Below are positions 22,737-34,454 of a stretch of 64,000 nt of DNA, piece by piece. A program made the position numbers and the translations under genes. How positions within the stretch are numbered: the first letter of the stretch is position 1; each line of letters starts with the position of its first letter. A model generated the notes under the pieces. It saw nothing but the letters and a program-made list of their open reading frames with translations, was not told the origin of the DNA and did not search any database. This DNA comes from Deinandra increscens subsp. villosa (Eukaryota > Streptophyta > Magnoliopsida > Asterales > Asteraceae), in the NCBI GenBank assembly GCA_039602395.1, contig JBCNJP010000024.1, positions 150,295 through 214,294 on the forward strand. The letters are read 5' to 3'.

Positions 22737-23939
22737 ATGGTTCGTCCTCGCCCAAAGTATATAATCCCACCCGAACTTTTGACTTCATCTAGTAGTTCGA
22801 GTAGTTCGGACGAGGATGCGATGGAGTTTATGAGGACTTGTTATCGCGTTACCTTAGACGAAGAAGCTCGAGAGACGAATACAAGGACGAGTATTTATCG
22901 GAATCATAGGGCAAGTCATCATCGCTTGATTGAGCTATATTTCGCCGACGAGACACGTTTTCACGAAGGTATTTTTAAAGATAGATTTTGAATGTCTAAG
23001 AATTTGTTTAATCGTATTTTGAACGATATTATTGAAAGTAACTTCGAGTGGTTTATTTTTCGTTTCGACGCGAGGGGGCGTCCAAGTTTCACGGCTATAC
23101 AGAAATGTACGGTAGCTATTCGTCAACTGGCAACCGCTAACGTGCCTGACGAATACGATGAATTTCTGGAAATGTCCGAAAGAACATCACGTGAATGTTT
23201 ACACTACTTTTGTGATGCTATAATTAAGCTTTATAAAGATGAATTTTTGCGTTCACCGACTAGCAATGATCTTTCTCTTTTATATGAGGCCCATTTAGAA
23301 AGACATGGCCTTCCTGGCATGATTGGTAGCATCGATTGTATGCACTGGGAATGGAGAAACTGCCCAACAAAATATAGAGGACAGTATCATCGTGGTGATC
23401 ATCCAAAACCATCGATAATACTATAGGCAGTTGCGTCACAAGAAATGTGGTTTTGGCATGCTTTCTTTGGTGTCGCAGGTTCGAACAATGACATAAACGT
23501 GCTAAATCAGTCAACATTGTTCACGAACGAGTTGAAAGGTATTGCTCCGAAAGCTCCTTTTACGGTTAATGGTCGGGAATACAAACGGGGCTACTACCTT
23601 GCCGATGGTATATATCCCACTTGGTCTACTTTTGTAAAAGCGTATACACATCCATATGCAATTAAGGAGAAGAAAATGAAAAAGGTGCAAAAGTGTGCAA
23701 GAAAAGACGTCGAAAGAGCGTTTCGTAGGTTAAAAGCTAAGTGGGCCATAATCGATCGAAAAGCACGGCCAACAGACACAGATTTGATGGAGAATATCAT
23801 GTACGCTTGCATGATACTTCACAACATGACACTGAAAGACGAGGGCGCAGCTATATCACCGGTACACATTCGTGATCCTCTAGTCCAGCCGGCCGACAAT
23901 TCTTATGGAGTTTCACCCATATATAGGACGCTCGTCTAA
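22737..23939 (+). pseudogene. PIF/Harbinger-type transposase (ALP1-like), two in-frame stops
   Basis: One continuous frame of about 400 codons encoding a DDE transposase of the plant PIF/Harbinger (Plant_tran, ALP1-like) type, which cuts and rejoins the element ends. Order: Ser-rich start, helical region, then the core motif GMIGSIDCMHWEWRNCP (first Asp), FGVAGSNNDINVL, second Asp in YYLADGIYPTW, and the Glu in DVERAFRRLKAKW; the three catalytic acids are present. Two point nonsense changes interrupt it: TGA at 22989-22991, where relatives usually have Arg, and TAG at 23424-23426, where relatives usually have Glu. No frameshift. The C-terminus is normal. I could not find convincing terminal inverted repeats or a TAA/TTA target duplication around it. 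Confidence 0.88.
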
Positions 23940-25285
23940 TCAGCTAGCATACATATTATTTCTTCGGACATTCCGAACTGACAGATTAAGTATTACTCAT
24001 TCGATTATTAAATAGCACTCGTGAGTGCCAAACGACTACTCCATGTTGCCACACACAACATGGGAGGTTATTTTTAACCGTAAAAAATGATTATCATGAA
24101 TGACAATAATTATTTAGCATCAACCTTATTATTATCATTAACCTTATTATTATCATCAGCAAAGATACACTATATTTATTTGTCATGAAGAATGGTTAAC
24201 GCTTATATCAAGCAATATTCAGTGTTGATCTTATTATTGTTATCGAAGTTGATCCTACATATGGATATTATTATATGAATATCACACATACAGATATTAT
24301 TACATCCTTCTAATCTGAAGGGGGACATTGCTATCACCAACCATGCATGCGAGTCGGATATTATTCATCCTCGGCGTTACGGTCAGATATCAATCTTCTA
24401 TTATTATCAACATAGACGTGATACACGTGTTCTAATGTCATTGTATATATCTGATAACGGTTTGTCAGACCGTCACAAATCCCCAACAAAATTAAAATTT
24501 GCAGTAGTGGAAGTCGGGGTATCGAACCAAGGGAATTAGTGGTTACTTGCTAATTGATTAACTAGAAGCTAAATTAAACCTAAATTACGTTAACCTAAAT
24601 GCAAAAATGGAAAAGTGCCTCTTAGCTGTAAACTTTGGATTGGATGATTTAACACTAAATTACCATAACTAAATTATGCTAACAAATGTTGATTTTAACT
24701 TATATGAACTAAAGGTAACCACTTTAAGATCCGATTTCGTGAATTACTGATTTCGCACTTCGGGAATTTAACCTAGAAACCACATAGACATGGTTGTGCT
24801 AAAACTCATTTAACCTAACTAACCAATTATTATGAACGTACTTAGTATAGTCCTAGAGCTATGCAGTTAAGGTAGTCCGGGAGCAGGGGGTACGAACACA
24901 ACAATCAATCAAAAATATCAAACAATCAAACACTGAATTACTGGTTGTCACGAGTCAAGAATTCATCCAAGTCACAAACCCTAATTTGAAATCAGAAAAA
25001 CACTAACCTACACTTAAAGTGATTACAATGAAATTAGCCGGACATGGCAAAAGTCAAAAACACAGCAATCAAATAAAACGTCATTGGAATACTTGTCAAA
25101 TGCTTAAAGTGATCTTTTGCTGCAACTTTCTATGGTGGTGGTAGGATTTTTTATGTATTAATGTGTGTTTTAATATTTTATGCTACTGACTGACTACATG
25201 TTGGTTATTTATATAATCAGGCATGGTGCAGTAGAACGTTGAAGAAAAAACTTGAGAAAAAAAACACATATAGAAACAAATTGAA
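23940..25285. other. Non-coding DNA with simple repeats
   Basis: 24110-24160 has TTATTATTATCA repeats. From about 24470 the phrase GTCGGGGTATCGAACC and the following AT-rich stretch look like the edge of a plant repeat family found in many copies, but I cannot name it or delimit it. No ORF with recognisable content. Confidence 0.35.
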
Positions 25286-25435
25286 GTGAAAATAACACAC
25301 GACCCGCGGCACTTCTTTCCTCTATTGGCCTTCTTGGACAGCACTTACATCGCATTCGTTAAACAGACTTGTGTACACCCATTCAGGTTCTCTCTCCTTA
25401 ATTTATCTCTCTCTAGACTCTTCTTAATCTCCATG

Positions 25436-25780
25436 CATGCTCCGACGATGAAACCAAACTTCCAAAGCTCGGGTAACAATTCACCGGAAACAACCGCTGG
25501 CTCCACCGGGTTAAAGAGAGCTTCTGAGAATCCGTACAATGAGTCACGTAATTCAGATGGCTTGGATTGGATGAAAACAAGGTGTTTTTTCCTATAATTT
25601 TTCATAATTCAGTAGGAGGAGCATTATTAATCTTCATAAATAAGTTGATTAAGAAGTATGAAAGCAACCATAACTCAGTTCGGCGAAACTGATAGTTTCC
25701 CTTACCACTACTTTGACCCGAGAGTTTTTGCTGAGCTAGAAGAAATCCTCAACAACAAACAAGAGGTCATGAAATTTTAA
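25436..25780 (+). other. Possible exons of an unrecognised gene or gene fragment
   Basis: A pyrimidine-rich, 5'-UTR-like stretch (25380-25435) precedes an ATG at 25436 with an open frame of about 47 codons of non-repetitive composition (contains SSGNNSPETTAGSTGLKRAS) that ends in a plausible splice donor, AAAACAAG|GTGTTT. A second short open stretch, 25658-25780, encodes 40 residues including FPYHYFDPRVFAELEEIL and then a stop. I could not join the two convincingly and recognise neither. It may be a truncated 5' fragment of a host gene. Confidence 0.25.
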
Positions 25781-27889
25781 AGGGCACATTAAAACTAAAC
25801 TTAATGCCAACATGATCCAAATTTATCATAATCGCCAACTATTACTATTACACATGACTCTTTTCTAAATATGAAAAGGCTGGCATCAATTGTAATATGT
25901 TACAATTACATACCAACACTTGCACACCTCTAACAAATTCTCATTTTAATTGCTAGATTACATCGAACTCGGCTTTGAAAGACACGAATTTCGACTGACA
26001 AGATCCAGGTAGCCATTACTGGCAGTAATTACTGCATTCGTTTTTTAAAAACGACATGAAACTATTAATAGTTGTAGATCTTTAATATATGCAGCTAATA
26101 TTGCCTATTCAATTTCTTTAACACAACTGCATAACTTACAAACAACCTTAAATCTTCAACTATCTGATATTTCAGTTTGTTTTACACAAGTCATCAAGGT
26201 CTTTGATTGCAGATGCATTTTCTACTGAACAAACAACATATTTATAAGAATAAAGAGCTATCACTACTTTAAATGAAAGAAAAATATCAAGTTCGATAAA
26301 TAAACGCACTCGCAGCAACGCGCGGGTCGTTTTACTGGTATGAAACAAATTCAATAAAGTGTATTTTTTTATTTCATTAAAGTGTATTATTATTATTATT
26401 ATTTTGCATATTTATCATTTCATGAAAAATTATAAAAAAACAACTAAAGAATTACATTTTTTAGGAAAAAACTAAAAACAAGGAAAACTTAGAATAAAAC
26501 AAATACATAATTATAGTCGTGTCATCGTGTGAGTCGTGTCCAACAATCACATCTCTGCATTGGGTTTTAAGTATCGGCCATTGGGTCGGGGAGTCGGATT
26601 TCAGATCCGCTCATCGTATTCTCGTTCTCATTGGAAACTGGTTGTGCTTCTCCTTTACGGACTTCAACATCGCGTTTTGTTGCCTCTATTTCGAGTTCGC
26701 CTTCAAGACTGCTCGTTCCATGGCGTCCAAGTGGTCTTTCAAGCAAATGCATATTTCCTATGCCGGTGCAGTGAGCCTCATCTTTCGAAGTGATAAAACA
26801 CTCTAAGTGAAAAAAGTGGATTCCGAAGCTACCATAGAAGCTTGGACGTTTAGTAAATCATGGGCCATGGCAGCTAGAATGAAAATTTGAGATTCTCTTT
26901 CTTTCCATCAAGCCAAGACATCAAAGGACTCTCACTCTGTGGGTTGTATACTTCAATATCAATAAAAATGCGCATTTGTTTGAAAGTTCACATGATCAAA
27001 AAACGGAAGAAATACAACATAATACTTTAAGCAAAGATGAAAATCTTGTAGAATTTGAGATATTCGACGATAATGATCAAGAAGAAATATCGACCCCACT
27101 TACCAAATAGAAAGTCGTTTGTCATGAACGCCTACTCCACTTTTGAATGTATTACTGTTTATGTTTTTGTAACTTTTAACATATTAAATAAAAAAGTAAC
27201 TTTATTTTATTTAGTTTGTTTTTTTGCAGAATAAATATAAGTAATTTAAAAAACCAGTGTGAATACAGGTTTATATTTTGAACTCGACGCTATTCGATCC
27301 GAACCGGGTTGAATCAGTTTAATTTTTCATTACCGGTTTAAGAAGAAAAAAAAACCGATTTGTACACTTCTTGCATATAAGGGCATGTGGTATACTCGTG
27401 TTAAGTTGGTGATGTTAAAGTGACACGTGGACGGTGACTGGATAACACGACAGTTTAACACTAAGTGGGATATACATGATGTTAAAGTGTGATGCTAAAG
27501 TGTGTTTTTTTTAATTAATTAAACTGATAAAAATAAAAATAAAAAATAAGTGGAATTTATGATTGGATCTTGACCCACCATACCATCTTTTAACGCTCGT
27601 TGAACTTATAACGTGAAACTATAGCGCCCCCCTATAACACCTAGGGGGCGGTGTTCAACGCCGTATAACGTGGTTAACGGGAGTTTGGCTGAGGTATATC
27701 GTATGCCCTAAAATAAAAATACATATAAACCAAACTAGATGGGCCAAGCCCATTTACCTTTATAGTGAACCAATAAACACTAATACACAAGTAATTTAAA
27801 TTCTTAGCCCAATAATACATCTTCATAACCAGCGTATCGACCGGTTCGATTAACTTTATTTGCATTCCTAGCTCGTGATGTTTAGCAAC
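25781..27889. other. Intergenic DNA downstream of the sulfotransferase
   Basis: AT-rich. An ATT microsatellite lies at about 26385-26404. Bases 26510-27109 have several open frames and end in an acidic stretch (DENLVEFEIFDDNDQEE, about 27040-27093), possibly remains of a gene or element, unidentified. Bases 27380-27680 contain inverted GC-rich phrases (GCGCCCCC, GGGGGCG) reminiscent of the small element at 61820-62095. The sulfotransferase 3' end is at 27890. Confidence 0.35.
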
Positions 27890-28936
27890 TTAACAAGACA
27901 AGTCCCAAGAGATATCCAAACCATAGAACTTTTCTTTAGTGATTTCATCTAAAACACGACTCATTTCATCAGTTAGATGGTTCGTCCAGTCTCCAACTTT
28001 ACCTTCCCTAAAGAACGCATGGTTAGGTATATTCTCGCGTAAATTCCCGTGCTTATTAACCTCACTCAAACTTTGAAAACTACAGAGTTCAACAATTCCT
28101 TGGACCGCACCTTCGGCCTCTTCCTTCTTAGTGAAAGGGTAGCCCAAGAACTCCGCGAGTCGCTTCACATTGTTTGTAGTGTCCTTTTTCATGTCCTCGT
28201 ACGTTAAGAATAAAACATTATCTGGGTGGTCTACACTGACCTTATGGTACCCTTTTACATGGTCCCAGTAAGGTCCGGTTGGCATGACACCTCTACTAAA
28301 CAACTCGAATGTTTCTTCGAATGTCATTACATCACACGATTTCTCTCTTAACTTATTTGCAAAATGAAACATGGAGACCAAAACATCTTTAGGGTTTCTA
28401 CACAAGTAGACTACACGACAACCGGAGTTTATAATGGATCGAGGCAATGAAGTGTAAGGTATGTGGGTAGCAAATAGACGTGGCGAATGTGGATCTATAT
28501 AAGTAGGTGTATTTCTATAAATTTCGGTTTCGATGAAGGGTAAACAGTCATGGGGGTTAGAGACGAGTAGCGGATGAGTTGAAAGATGGTTATGTTTATA
28601 ACGGTTTCTGTTTACCAAAGCAAACATGAGCGCCTTCAGCCATGTTGTGCCGGATTTAGGCAGTGTGGCCAAGTAGATATCGGTCGGATGAGCTTCGAAG
28701 GTGTCTTGTAAGGCCATCACGGTTTCAACCGAGATTCTACGGCTCGATTGATGCCAAAAGCCTTGGTACATGTATAGGTTTTCGGTTATCCAACCTTTCT
28801 CCTTCGGAAGCGTTGCAAGCCTGTCTTGGTATCGATTGAAAACGAGGGTCATATTCGCTCTTTCTTGCTTACCTTCATCACAACATTTAGCTATAGAAGA
28901 ACGATAGAAAGCATGAAAGGTTATATGCATCGCCAT
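27890..28936 (-). CDS. Cytosolic sulfotransferase (SOT family), intact
   Basis: Transfers a sulfuryl group from PAPS to a hydroxyl of a small acceptor (in plants: flavonoids, brassinosteroids, hydroxyjasmonate, desulfo-glucosinolates); the acceptor cannot be told from sequence. Single exon of 348 codons, as usual for plant SOTs, which are mostly 300-350 residues. PAPS-binding motifs are all present: PKSGTTWLKAL at 93-103 (5'-phosphosulfate loop with the catalytic Lys), CRNPKDVLVSMFHF at 179-192 (3'-phosphate binding), and GKVGDWTNHLT at 312-322. The likely catalytic His is in FATHIPY (His158). No signal peptide, so cytosolic. The ATG at 28934-28936 gives an N-terminus colinear with the paralogue at 49073 without gaps. 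This is the best-supported functional gene in the window. Confidence 0.95.
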   Translation of the reverse strand: MAMHITFHAFYRSSIAKCCDEGKQERANMTLVFNRYQDRLATLPKEKGWITENLYMYQGFWHQSSRRISVETVMALQDTFEAHPTDIYLATLPKSGTTWLKALMFALVNRNRYKHNHLSTHPLLVSNPHDCLPFIETEIYRNTPTYIDPHSPRLFATHIPYTSLPRSIINSGCRVVYLCRNPKDVLVSMFHFANKLREKSCDVMTFEETFELFSRGVMPTGPYWDHVKGYHKVSVDHPDNVLFLTYEDMKKDTTNNVKRLAEFLGYPFTKKEEAEGAVQGIVELCSFQSLSEVNKHGNLRENIPNHAFFREGKVGDWTNHLTDEMSRVLDEITKEKFYGLDISWDLSC

Positions 28937-30902
28937 TTGAAGGTTATTCGTACGGAAGGAAACAATTTTTCTTTCTTATTAATAGACCGGTATAGTTTTT
29001 TTATATATTTTTATTTTATTTGGTTCAATTTTAAATTGTTCTTACATTAATGACAGTAAATTAAAAAAAAAAAAATCTTACAAAATTAAAGGGAAAGATT
29101 ATATCTGACTAGATTACATGAACCAAGAAAATTTGAATTTTGTTAAAGTGAAGATGACTCAACTAAGTTTAAAGTTTTATTAAAGATAATGGAAAACAAA
29201 ATGAAAAGTAAATACTTGGTTAATATATGTATCTCGAAATAATGATGGTTAAATAATATGCCCCATAACTAAAAGGTTTAAGATTTAAATCTTATAAAGT
29301 AAGATGTGAACGTTATGATAAGAGCTCCTAAATAATGTTAGCCACACGTTGACATGAAGACAGCCTCTTAAATCTCAAATTTTTGAATTTTACTTTTTTA
29401 ACATTTATATTCTAAATTTACACATACAAATAGACTATGTATATGAAACAACTAGTTAAAACTATAAAAAAAAAAAAAAAAAAGGTGCTTATTTCTCTTT
29501 ATGTTTGAAATTTTGATATGAAAGACTTTAAAACAATAAGTACAGAATTATACAGGTTCAAGATGCTAACTCATAGGGCTGGCAAATCATGTCTTATCGT
29601 ATTAAACAGGTTAGATACGACGCGATTAACACAAGTATCAAACATGAGAGTCGTTTAACACTTGGTTTTGGTGGTTTAAGGGTGACAGTTATATGTTTTA
29701 TATATCAAAAAAGCTAAATGGTGAACCCTAGAATACTAAAAATTATTGTTTTTAAAAAAGTAAAAAAATTGCATAGTGTATTTTTTTTTATAAACAGGTC
29801 TTATCGTGTCTAAACAGGTACCCACAAGAACCAGCCAAGTCAACCAAAACACGACCATTTAGTTGAACACGTTCACGAGTTCAACCCGAAACTGATCCAA
29901 ACTCGTTTAGGACTAAACCAAAACTCATAAATTTCATGCCAAATGGTCAAATTGGTAGAAAGATTGGACAAGATCCATAAAGTTTGCTTCTTGTGGAGTG
30001 TGCATGCAAGATTTGGAGGGATCAGATGCTTGTGATGAATGATTTGTGATTCCCTATGGCCATGGGAGGTTGAAAACTGGATTATATAACCTACAATGGG
30101 TCTGGCATTGTTTTGACCAATTTAAAACCAAGCAATAAGATATAGTTAAATAAAAACGGATCTAAACCGGTTTGGTTCTATTCAAAGTCGGACCCGTTTG
30201 GAAGGGGTGTCGTTTTTACCAAAACCCTTTTATAGAACTCAACCCGAATTACACAAACCTGATTAATATAACCCAAAAGAACCCGAACCCGACCTATGAT
30301 ATTAGGAGTGGGTTTCGGGTTGAAAATTTAAATGAAAAAACACGAAGAACCAGAAAACCAATTACACAACCTGAATGAGACCCCTAATTTGGATAATACT
30401 TGAAAATGAGAAAACGAGTAGTTTCTCGGTAACATCTAAGGAATGTGAGATGATGACAAACTTTACCTCTACCAATCAGATAAAAAGACTACTCCTGGAT
30501 ACCCTCCGGAATACCCCCTAAAGTACATAAAAAGAAATACAAGAAAAAACAAGTAATCATACCATAATTTATTAACAGCAGAAAGCATATTGTTGAAAAA
30601 GTTAAAATGAATCCCGGGTCAAACCATTTTGGTTGAGTTGGATTTAAGGTGTTATACCTATACCATATCTTCCTACATTCATTTTCACATTTAAATTTCT
30701 ACTCTATTGAAATACAGATTTACCATAAACAAACACTGAAATAGAATTTGAAAGCAATGGGTATAAACAAATTATACTTCCTTCAGCTAAAGAGGATCAA
30801 CAAAAACTAGTCAAAAAAGATGAGGCTCTTACTTTAGATCATGCATGTATGATACTTGATGGCGAAAAACAGAAGAATATATAATAATACCCGAAAAGGG
30901 CT
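28937..30902. other. Intergenic DNA between sulfotransferase and coiled-coil gene
   Basis: Includes the sulfotransferase promoter side (28937-29100, AT-rich with a TTTATATATT stretch). A poly-A tract lies at 29466-29484. A relative of the element at 231-777 begins at about 29577 (GGGCTGGCAA) and runs through AACAGGT and ACACGAC-type repeats to about 29950; its right end is not clear. From 30150 to 30380 the sequence is rich in AACCGG and AACCCGAA phrases, a common decayed-repeat signature. No gene seen. Confidence 0.45.
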
Positions 30903-33137
30903 TCATTTGAGTGCTGAATCACTATCGGCTTTCTCTAATGCGCGTGCAAGATGAGTTATACGGTAACGAAGTTTAGCATTCTCTTCTGTAACCCGTTGCA
31001 TCTCCTTCAAAACCTGAGAAACGTTTTAACGTTTGCTTTAGGTAACTACGAAATTAATTTCACTTTTTCGCCCATTTGCAACCTAAGAAGTTTTTAACAA
31101 CACAAATGTGCTTCTTTTACGTGATATGTGCACCTTAGCCACTCGCACTTTTTAAAACACATGTTTTAATAAACTTTTTTGCCCGTTGGCAGTCTTGAAA
31201 TTAGTAATTAAGGTTCCCAAACATTTTTATTAAACTAGATATCAATCAAATTAAACATTCAAACCTTGCATCTTTTAGAAAAGAAGGGTTCAATAGTTCA
31301 CCTTTTCTCTTTCAGTACGTTGCTCTGATTGTGCATCGTTCAACAATTTCTGCAGTTCGGCAACTTTATTTGCTAATTCCTTATTTCCCGAGTCTGCAAG
31401 TTCTCAATCCCATACAGACTTATTAGAAAATAATGTTTAATAATATCTTATAACTACGCTTCAGAACAAGAGTATAGAGTAATTTGAGTGGCATGCTTAC
31501 AAACCAACCTTTTGTTGTAGCAACCGCAGCTTCCAGTCTTGCCAACCGTTCCTTTAAATCAGACAAATGTGAGTTAGACTCCTTAAAAGTAAAAGAGAAC
31601 TCTGTTCAATCTAAAAAATGAAAATTGCATACTTGATTGTCAGAAAATGTAAATTAACTATGTGGGTGAGAGATGTGTGTATTGGCCCTTTTTTTAAGAA
31701 AAAAAAATGTACGGCCAGGTTTTGATCGTATACAACACCATCAAGATAGCATACCCCTAACTACTTTAAACCTTAGGTTTTAAAAAACGTGAGTCGCTTC
31801 TAGGCGTTTAGGTCCCAAAAGGCGAGGCCTGGAGTGTCACAAGCCACATCTCTTTTACATATCATCCTTTTTATTTAACTGAAGGGGCAACAAGAAGGTT
31901 GCCGACATGTGACCCGGAGTCACAGGTTGGAGTCGTGAAAAGTGGGATTAAATACTCTGTTAGGTTCTTGAACCAGAATACAATTCTAAAATCATACAAA
32001 CTATAATGGTGAAAAATGGATTAAATATAATGGTCAGCTTCTACCCTCAAGGTTTGGGTGAAGCAAAGTTACCGGCTCACCTGGTCAAGTTCACCAAAAT
32101 TATAAGTCCACAAGCAAAATGTGTCAAGTATTCCTATATTTTTATTTTCAAGATAACAAGAGTTTAAAATTCACACACTAAACAGCTAATCGCCACTTAA
32201 AGATCACACAACAACCTGCACATTCACTCAACTCAATAGAATTGCCTCCCTCTGTCCCTCAATCACATTATCTCCATGGAGTCGCTGAAATTATAAAGAA
32301 ATTAGAACATGAGATCAACAAATTCAAGACTACGAAACCCGACATTAAACGTGTGGGGCAACGGGTTGCTAGAGTGGAGTCGCACCGCTTAGCCTGGCGG
32401 TTGGAAGGTGTGGATTTGCGGTCATAAATGAAACGGAAGCCATGGAGGGAGAGCCTCCATGTTACTTGATCACAAGCAAGTATCGGCAAGAGAAGGCTTG
32501 TCCGTTGCTATGGGAGAAGATCAAGAAACTCGAATAAAAAACACAACAATATCTTCTATTAAGGTTCTTACCATTCCTATGTTTTTTGTAATCATAAACA
32601 CAACACGTCACAGAAAAGCCAAAGCGATCAAGACTTTGTAAATCTTGAAATGGGGATTAAGAATTCTTACCATTCCTGTTTTTTTTTTTTTTTTTTTTTG
32701 TAATCATAATCACATTTCTTTAGCATAGCTTGGCCTCTTTTTTTCTGTTATCAAGCTCTATGTAATGAATTATTGAGGTGTTATTAGATTGCTTTCTACT
32801 TGATTCTTAATTGACAATCCATTGATTCAACACCCCTAGCTAAAAATATAGTTAGCAAGATCACAAAGAACTAATGACTTTTGAGTTTTGATCATAAAAA
32901 AGCATGTGAATTTGGTTACTAAAACCTCCTGATTTCAGACCATGTATTGTGGAAAATTAAGCTCAAGTAAAATGAAATTGCAATCTAAACCCTAAACCCT
33001 AGAAACAGAATTAACGACTTTTATCGGTGTATTGATTAAAAAAGGGTGAGAATTTGTGATGGCGTACGTACCTCAGCCTCAGATGCTCTTTGATGAAAGG
33101 GTTTTAGGGTTTCTTGAAGATCAATTGATGCCGCCAT
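30903..33137 (-). CDS. Small plant coiled-coil protein, 113 residues, four exons
   Basis: Found by joining exons with consensus splice sites: 33137-33072, 31581-31509, 31393-31302 and 31013-30903 (66+73+92+111 nt, stop TGA at 30903-30905). Every donor is GT and every acceptor AG, and the phases close exactly. The protein starts MAASIDLQETLKPFHQRASE, followed by heptad-rich Leu/Lys/Glu sequence (LKERLARLEAAV, ELANKVAELQKLL, EENAKLRYRITHLARAL), so it is almost entirely a predicted coiled coil. I recall similar ~100-residue proteins of unknown function in other plants with a start of this kind and a closing KLRYRIxHLxRAL-type segment; that recollection needs a search. Intron 1 is about 1.5 kb and holds only repeats. 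No known role; a partner-binding or scaffold protein is plausible but unproven. Confidence 0.85.
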
Positions 33138-33266
33138 GTCGATAAGTTGATCAAAACCCTAACCCAACGATAAATAAGACAAGGAAGCCGGAAAAATGAG
33201 TTCGAGAGTCAATTAGCGACCTGTATGTAGGTAGTTTTACTTTAGTTACTATTTTTTTTAACACCT

Positions 33267-33350
33267 GTTTTGGTTAAAAATTTTGAGGGCGGCCTAAACC
33301 ATGGGCGTGTTTTGGTTAAAAATTTTGAGGGCAGCCTGGACCATGGACGG
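33267..33350. repeat. 42-bp direct tandem duplication
   Basis: The phrase beginning GTTTTGGTTAAAAATTTT occurs at 33267 and again at 33309, with a few differences. It lies upstream of the coiled-coil gene start, between its promoter side and the gypsy element. Confidence 0.7.
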
Positions 33351-33379
33351 GTAGTGTATCATAATATCCCAACCGACGA

Positions 33380-34420
33380 TGTAATATGTCAGGGCGCGAT
33401 GATTATTTAGATACTTACGACAACTAAATAGAGTTGCGATATACTTAAACATGTCATTCATTCATTTAAACAAAAAATTGTTTTACAACCAATTCAAACA
33501 TAACAACCAAGAACACTGAATTTGATTTAAAGTCATTATCTAGGTCCAATGGTCCTATTGGTCCTATCGTGTTCACAAAATATCTCAAATAAAGTCAGGC
33601 AACATGTATAAGATAAAGTGTCAAGTACAAAGTAATAGGTGAGTAAACATAGGTTTATAAGATATATGTATACAGGTTTAAACATGCGATTATGTGTCAA
33701 GTGAAACATTCATGATGACGTGTGTATGTTCAGCGAACAATACAACACACGAGGGTCGACCTAAGCAAGGTCGACCACGCATTACAGTCGAAGCCAGCTT
33801 CGGCAACACGGGGTCGAACCTCCAAACTCCACAAGAGGGTCGACCATACAGCAAGCAACTTCCGACACACTGACTTATACACAAGTACACATCTTCGGCC
33901 AGTCGATGCTCGACCCACCAAAGTACTTGACAGATGTTGCTTCACTTCGGCCAGTCGATGCTCGAACCACCGAAGCTCACACAACAGACCAACGCTCACA
34001 CGACAATGTCAGAAACATTCCTACAACGTTGTTACGGCCACTAACGGCCTCCACTAAGGGGACACAAGGACGGCCACGTCAGCAAGGATCGTACCTTTCA
34101 GTGGTAGGCGCATTACACAGAGTAAGACAAAGGATTGACGAGTATAAATACTCATCAGTCACCAGGTAAAACACAAGTTCTCGAACCCTAATTTCTATCT
34201 TCTTCCTCACTTACTCTCACCGGAATCCATACTGATTCTCACGCCGGAGCTTGGTCGCAGGACACCCTGTCCTGCGTTCCAAGAGCAACGGTTTGTTACT
34301 TGTGCAGATTCCGACGAAGAAGACGATCACCATCATCATTCATCCACCCTTGTAGTCTAATATCCTCTTCAATCCATCCTAGGTTTCCTATCCGATCGTT
34401 GAAGATATCCAGATTCTACA
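33380..34420 (+). repeat. 5' LTR of the gypsy element (left edge uncertain)
   Basis: The right edge is firm because TTGGCGCC follows. Internally the phrase CTTCGGCCAGTCGATGCTCGA is repeated at about 33893 and 33945 (given here in 21 bases less its last base: 20 shared bases are clear). TATA-like GAGTATAAATACTC at about 34139-34152 is a likely promoter, placing the transcript start some 30 bp downstream. Confidence 0.55.
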
Positions 34421-34454
34421 TTGGCGCCATCACACGGTCCTTCATTCCTCAATC

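Noticed and set aside
24470..24560. Possible tRNA-like segment (GTCGGGGTATCGAACC)
   Set aside because: It resembles a T-arm/3' half by wording only; no cloverleaf could be folded by eye, and the phrase is common at edges of plant repeats.
32242..32641. Short ORFs within intron 1 of the coiled-coil gene
   Set aside because: No recognisable content, no splice or start context, and they fall within the intron defined by exons with exact phase.
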